NCBI GenBank assembly: GCA_963854835.1
Contig: OY978529.1
Location: forward strand, 33,600,055-33,664,054
DNA from: Megamerina dolium
Lineage: Eukaryota > Arthropoda > Insecta > Diptera > Megamerinidae
Reading direction: 5' to 3'
DNA length: 64,000 bases
Numbering within the stretch: the first letter of the stretch is position 1; each line of letters begins with the position of its first letter. The position numbers were made by a program, and so were the translations under genes. Under the pieces are notes generated by a model, which saw only the letters and a list, made by a program, of their open reading frames with translations, had not been told where the DNA came from and did not search any database. This document shows positions 61,524 through 64,000 of the stretch, piece after piece.

Positions 61524-62583
61524 TAAAGGGTTATCCAAAAGAAATGAGATTAAGGGGGAAGACCACTTTGACGGTTTGAAAAAATCGAATTTTTTTGTTG
61601 CTTGAAATGTTCTATGAGGTGTGTATTTTAATGTAGTATGCATCTATAGTCCGCCAGAAATATTTAAACGAGGTAAAAAGACGATTTTTTTAAAAATTTC
61701 CCGGGGCACTGAGCGAGTTTCTAAAACTTCAAACGCGTTTATCTCGAAACGACATTTTTTAAACTGGTGGGACATATCACGCTTGCAGTTTTCAACCGAT
61801 TTTGATGAAACCTTGCAAAATTATCGAGAATTTAATTCTGCATCGAAATACTGGATGGGATTTTTGATATTTTATAATTTGGATTTTTAAAGCACGATTT
61901 TGAGGCATATTTTTTACAGATAAAAAATTAACAATTTTTTATAAATAGCCACCATTTTCGTAAAAATTAACTTTTCAAAAAACGGCTTCAGTATTTCAGT
62001 GCGAAATTATATGGAGAATAACCTGCCTATCTAACTTTTGTTCCAGATTCACTTGCCAAGGGTCCAGATGTCCCACCGATGGGGAAAACCGGGCTGGAAG
62101 GGGGCTACCCGACCTGGTGCAGCGTGTACAGGGAGCCCGAGATCCAATAAAAAAAAATTGGCATTTATTGTAATAAAGATAACTAATAAAATCATATAAA
62201 ACATTTTATCATTGCGTTGTTTTAATGCTGAAAAAAAATTCCGAAAATACTTTATTTTCCACAGCTCAAGGTGGTCTTCCCCCTTAATGAGTTTGGATAC
62301 ACATTTCATTATGCAAAACTTTAACAAAATCCACAAAAAAAAGGGGAAAAACATGTTTAGTTGAGCAAACGCTTGTTTATAGACGCTAACCATAGCATTT
62401 TAGATATTTATTGATTTTATTCCGAAATTGTCGATAATTTCAAAATTTAGAAATTCAACCCAACTGATTCGAATTATTTTTCCTTTAAGAAAAATCGATT
62501 TGAGCCATCATTACTGTTCACTAAAGATACCTTTTTCAATTTCTTTCATTTTATAATTTATCCACTTGTTGAATAACCCTTTA
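61524..62583. mobile_element. Possible outer inverted-repeat element hosting TIR element 2
   Basis: AAAGGGTTATCCAA at 61524-61537 is matched in inverted orientation by TTGAATAACCCTTT near 62569-62582 (one mismatch). Subtracting element 2 leaves about 325 bp, the size of a small MITE. No target duplication was clear. Confidence 0.35.
61554..62283. mobile_element. 730-bp TIR element 2 (TTAA-type, non-autonomous)
   Basis: TIRs of 18 bp with one mismatch: GGGGGAAGACCACTTTGA at 61554 and the complement of GGGGGAAGACCACCTTGA ending 62283. Perfect TTAA duplications lie at 61550-61553 and 62284-62287. The internal module CAAACGCGTTTATCTCGAAA near 61730-61750, and a downstream CAACCGATTTTGATGAAA, correspond to those in element 1 at 30462. 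No transposase is encoded. A GC-richer patch at 62045-62140 is unlike the rest of the element. Confidence 0.85.
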
Positions 62584-63339
62584 TAATTAATTTGGATTTC
62601 AATAAAGTTCAGAGAGAACAAAGTGGAAGCAAAAGAGACAAGCAAAAGAGCATAAAATAAATATCGTTCTGTTGTTTTTCCATCTTTTATTAAGACAAGT
62701 TTAAAAGAACTATAGTGCAATAACAACAACAACACCAAGAACAATCACAAAAAAATGATTTAGCTATTTTTTCTTGATTTTCTTTGTTTCTTAGTTCTTT
62801 ATTGTTTATGATTTGTTGGTGTTGTATTGTATAGGCACTTTTAAGTAATTTTCTACAATTCCCACAAACAAATATGATAGAATGAACATGCATGAACGCA
62901 CGCACGCTGCAATGTTTGGTTCATTGTAATTTACAGTGTAGGTGTGTGCGAGTGCTTAAAAGCAAGAGAAAGAGAGTGGCACGTACATATAGTAACTATG
63001 TACCATTATCATTGTTATTACATATTATTATTTAAGACCAGCTTACCAATTTAATACTTTACACAGAAGAGGAGCCTACGCTCTTCACATTAACCCATTA
63101 TATGCCCCATTGCATTGCATTCGTGAAATGTATAAATATACTGTATACTTGTATGTACTTATAATCACATGTGATTATGTTGCAGTTCAACGGAAAAGAT
63201 CGCGAACTATGAGAATAGGTTCAGGCATAAGCTTTTAAGCGAAAAAGAAATTGAACAGATCAATTCCAATAAAAGCCAAGTTTTTATAAGGATAAGAAAT
63301 ATATATTGTAATATCAATTATTTAGATGCCTTCCACTAT
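62584..63339. other. Spacer before array 2, no gene
   Basis: AT-rich DNA with CAA and GT-rich bits. No feature recognised. Confidence 0.6.
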
Positions 63340-64000
63340 GATATGTGTGCTTGAAAACATACTTTTGTATGAGAGATGGGCGTGATATTCATGGGATCAC
63401 GCCCATTCTTGCAAAAATTTATTTCTTGGTGTGAAAAATCCTATATGCAAAATTTTAGATGGATATCTTTATACTTCAGTCCACAAAGTCATAAAATAAC
63501 ATTTAAAAACAAACTTTTGTATGGGAGATTTTCGGGATTTTTATCAGATTACACCCATTTTTGAAATCACTACTCTAGTGGCAAAAAAAATCTTCCATGC
63601 CAGATTTCAGCTAAATATCTTTACATGTGCAGTCACAAAACGTTTTTCGACAATAAATTTTTGTATGAGAGTTGGGTGAAGCTGCCTATTCTTAAAATTA
63701 TTAATTCGTTGGTACAAAAAATAATCTTAAATACCAACTTTAACCAGGAGAGCTTTATATTTCTGTTCAAAAAATTACAAAACATCATTCGAAAACAAAA
63801 TTTTCTATGGGGAATGGGCATGATTTTCATCGAATTACGTCCATTCTGAAAATTATTCATGCGTTGGTAAAAAATATTCTTAAATACCAAGTTTCGCCTG
63901 GATAGCTTTATATTTTAATTAAAAAAAATCCGAAAACATTACTCGAAAACAAACTATGGGAGATGCGCGTGATTTTTATCAGATTACGTCCAATTTTCAA
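63340..64000. repeat. Tandem array of about 147-bp units (array 2), runs off the window
   Basis: The kernel ACTTTTGTATGGGAGATGGG, or a close variant, recurs at 63361, 63512, 63657, 63803 and 63950, i.e. every 145-151 bp. A GATTTTTATCAGATTACGCC-like block follows each copy. The last unit is cut by the window end. Unit and kernel match array 1. Confidence 0.8.

Overview
This is AT-rich eukaryotic DNA with many microsatellites. It contains one clear protein-coding gene: an intact, intronless 1138-codon ORF on the minus strand (16962-20378) for Brain tumor (Brat), the TRIM-NHL translational repressor. The Brat sequence is fly-like, and Mos1-like mariner, Tc3/Tc1, I/R1-type and RTE-type LINE and tRNA-SINE remains are all present. 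I infer a schizophoran fly, most likely a tephritid fruit fly. The species call is inference.

Layout. 1-14990 lies 3' of brat and holds no convincing gene. It is AT-rich sequence with degenerate tandem repeats (535-975, 2630-3118, 4190-4620, 9780-10040), a small inverted-repeat element (1295-1511) and a dispersed motif built on TTTCGATCGAAAGTGA. Part of it may be the long neural 3'UTR known for Drosophila brat. 14996-16100 is an I/R1-type LINE 3' end with a SINE inserted in its tail. 16101-16961 is the proximal brat 3'UTR with poly(A) signals. 16962-20378 is the brat coding exon, followed upstream by an 83-nt intron (20433-20515), a 238-nt 5'UTR exon carrying a 16-codon uORF (20516-20753), and a strong splice acceptor. 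A long intron or upstream region therefore probably follows to higher coordinates.

20754-64000 looks like brat upstream intron or intergenic DNA and works as a transposon trap. It holds a Mos1-like mariner deletion derivative with both TIRs (24230-25154), a maT-like transposase relic with a 104-bp tandem duplication (25157-26010), and a Tc3-like element with an intact transposase and two binding-site repeats per end (27770-29386). It also holds mariner relics (29570-30120, 46100-46960), a decayed LINE split by a 718-bp TTAA element (30462-31179), a Tc1-like element with a broken transposase (32007-33658), two RTE-type LINE 3' ends (43085-43766, 57290-58040), other LINE 3' ends (47405-47697, 49365-49560, 52435-52960) and at least seven SINE copies. 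A 515-bp PIF/Harbinger-like MITE sits inside a SINE (49977-50491). A second TTAA element (61554-62283) shares TIR and internal sequence with the first. Two arrays of about 150-bp repeats occur at 37850-38460 and from 63340 to the window end.

The most notable points are the pair of related TTAA elements, the exactly resolvable nested insertions, the TTTCGATCGAAAGTGA motif family downstream of brat, and a Pumilio-type site overlapping the brat stop codon. No rRNA or tRNA gene, CRISPR array or bacterial-type operon was seen.
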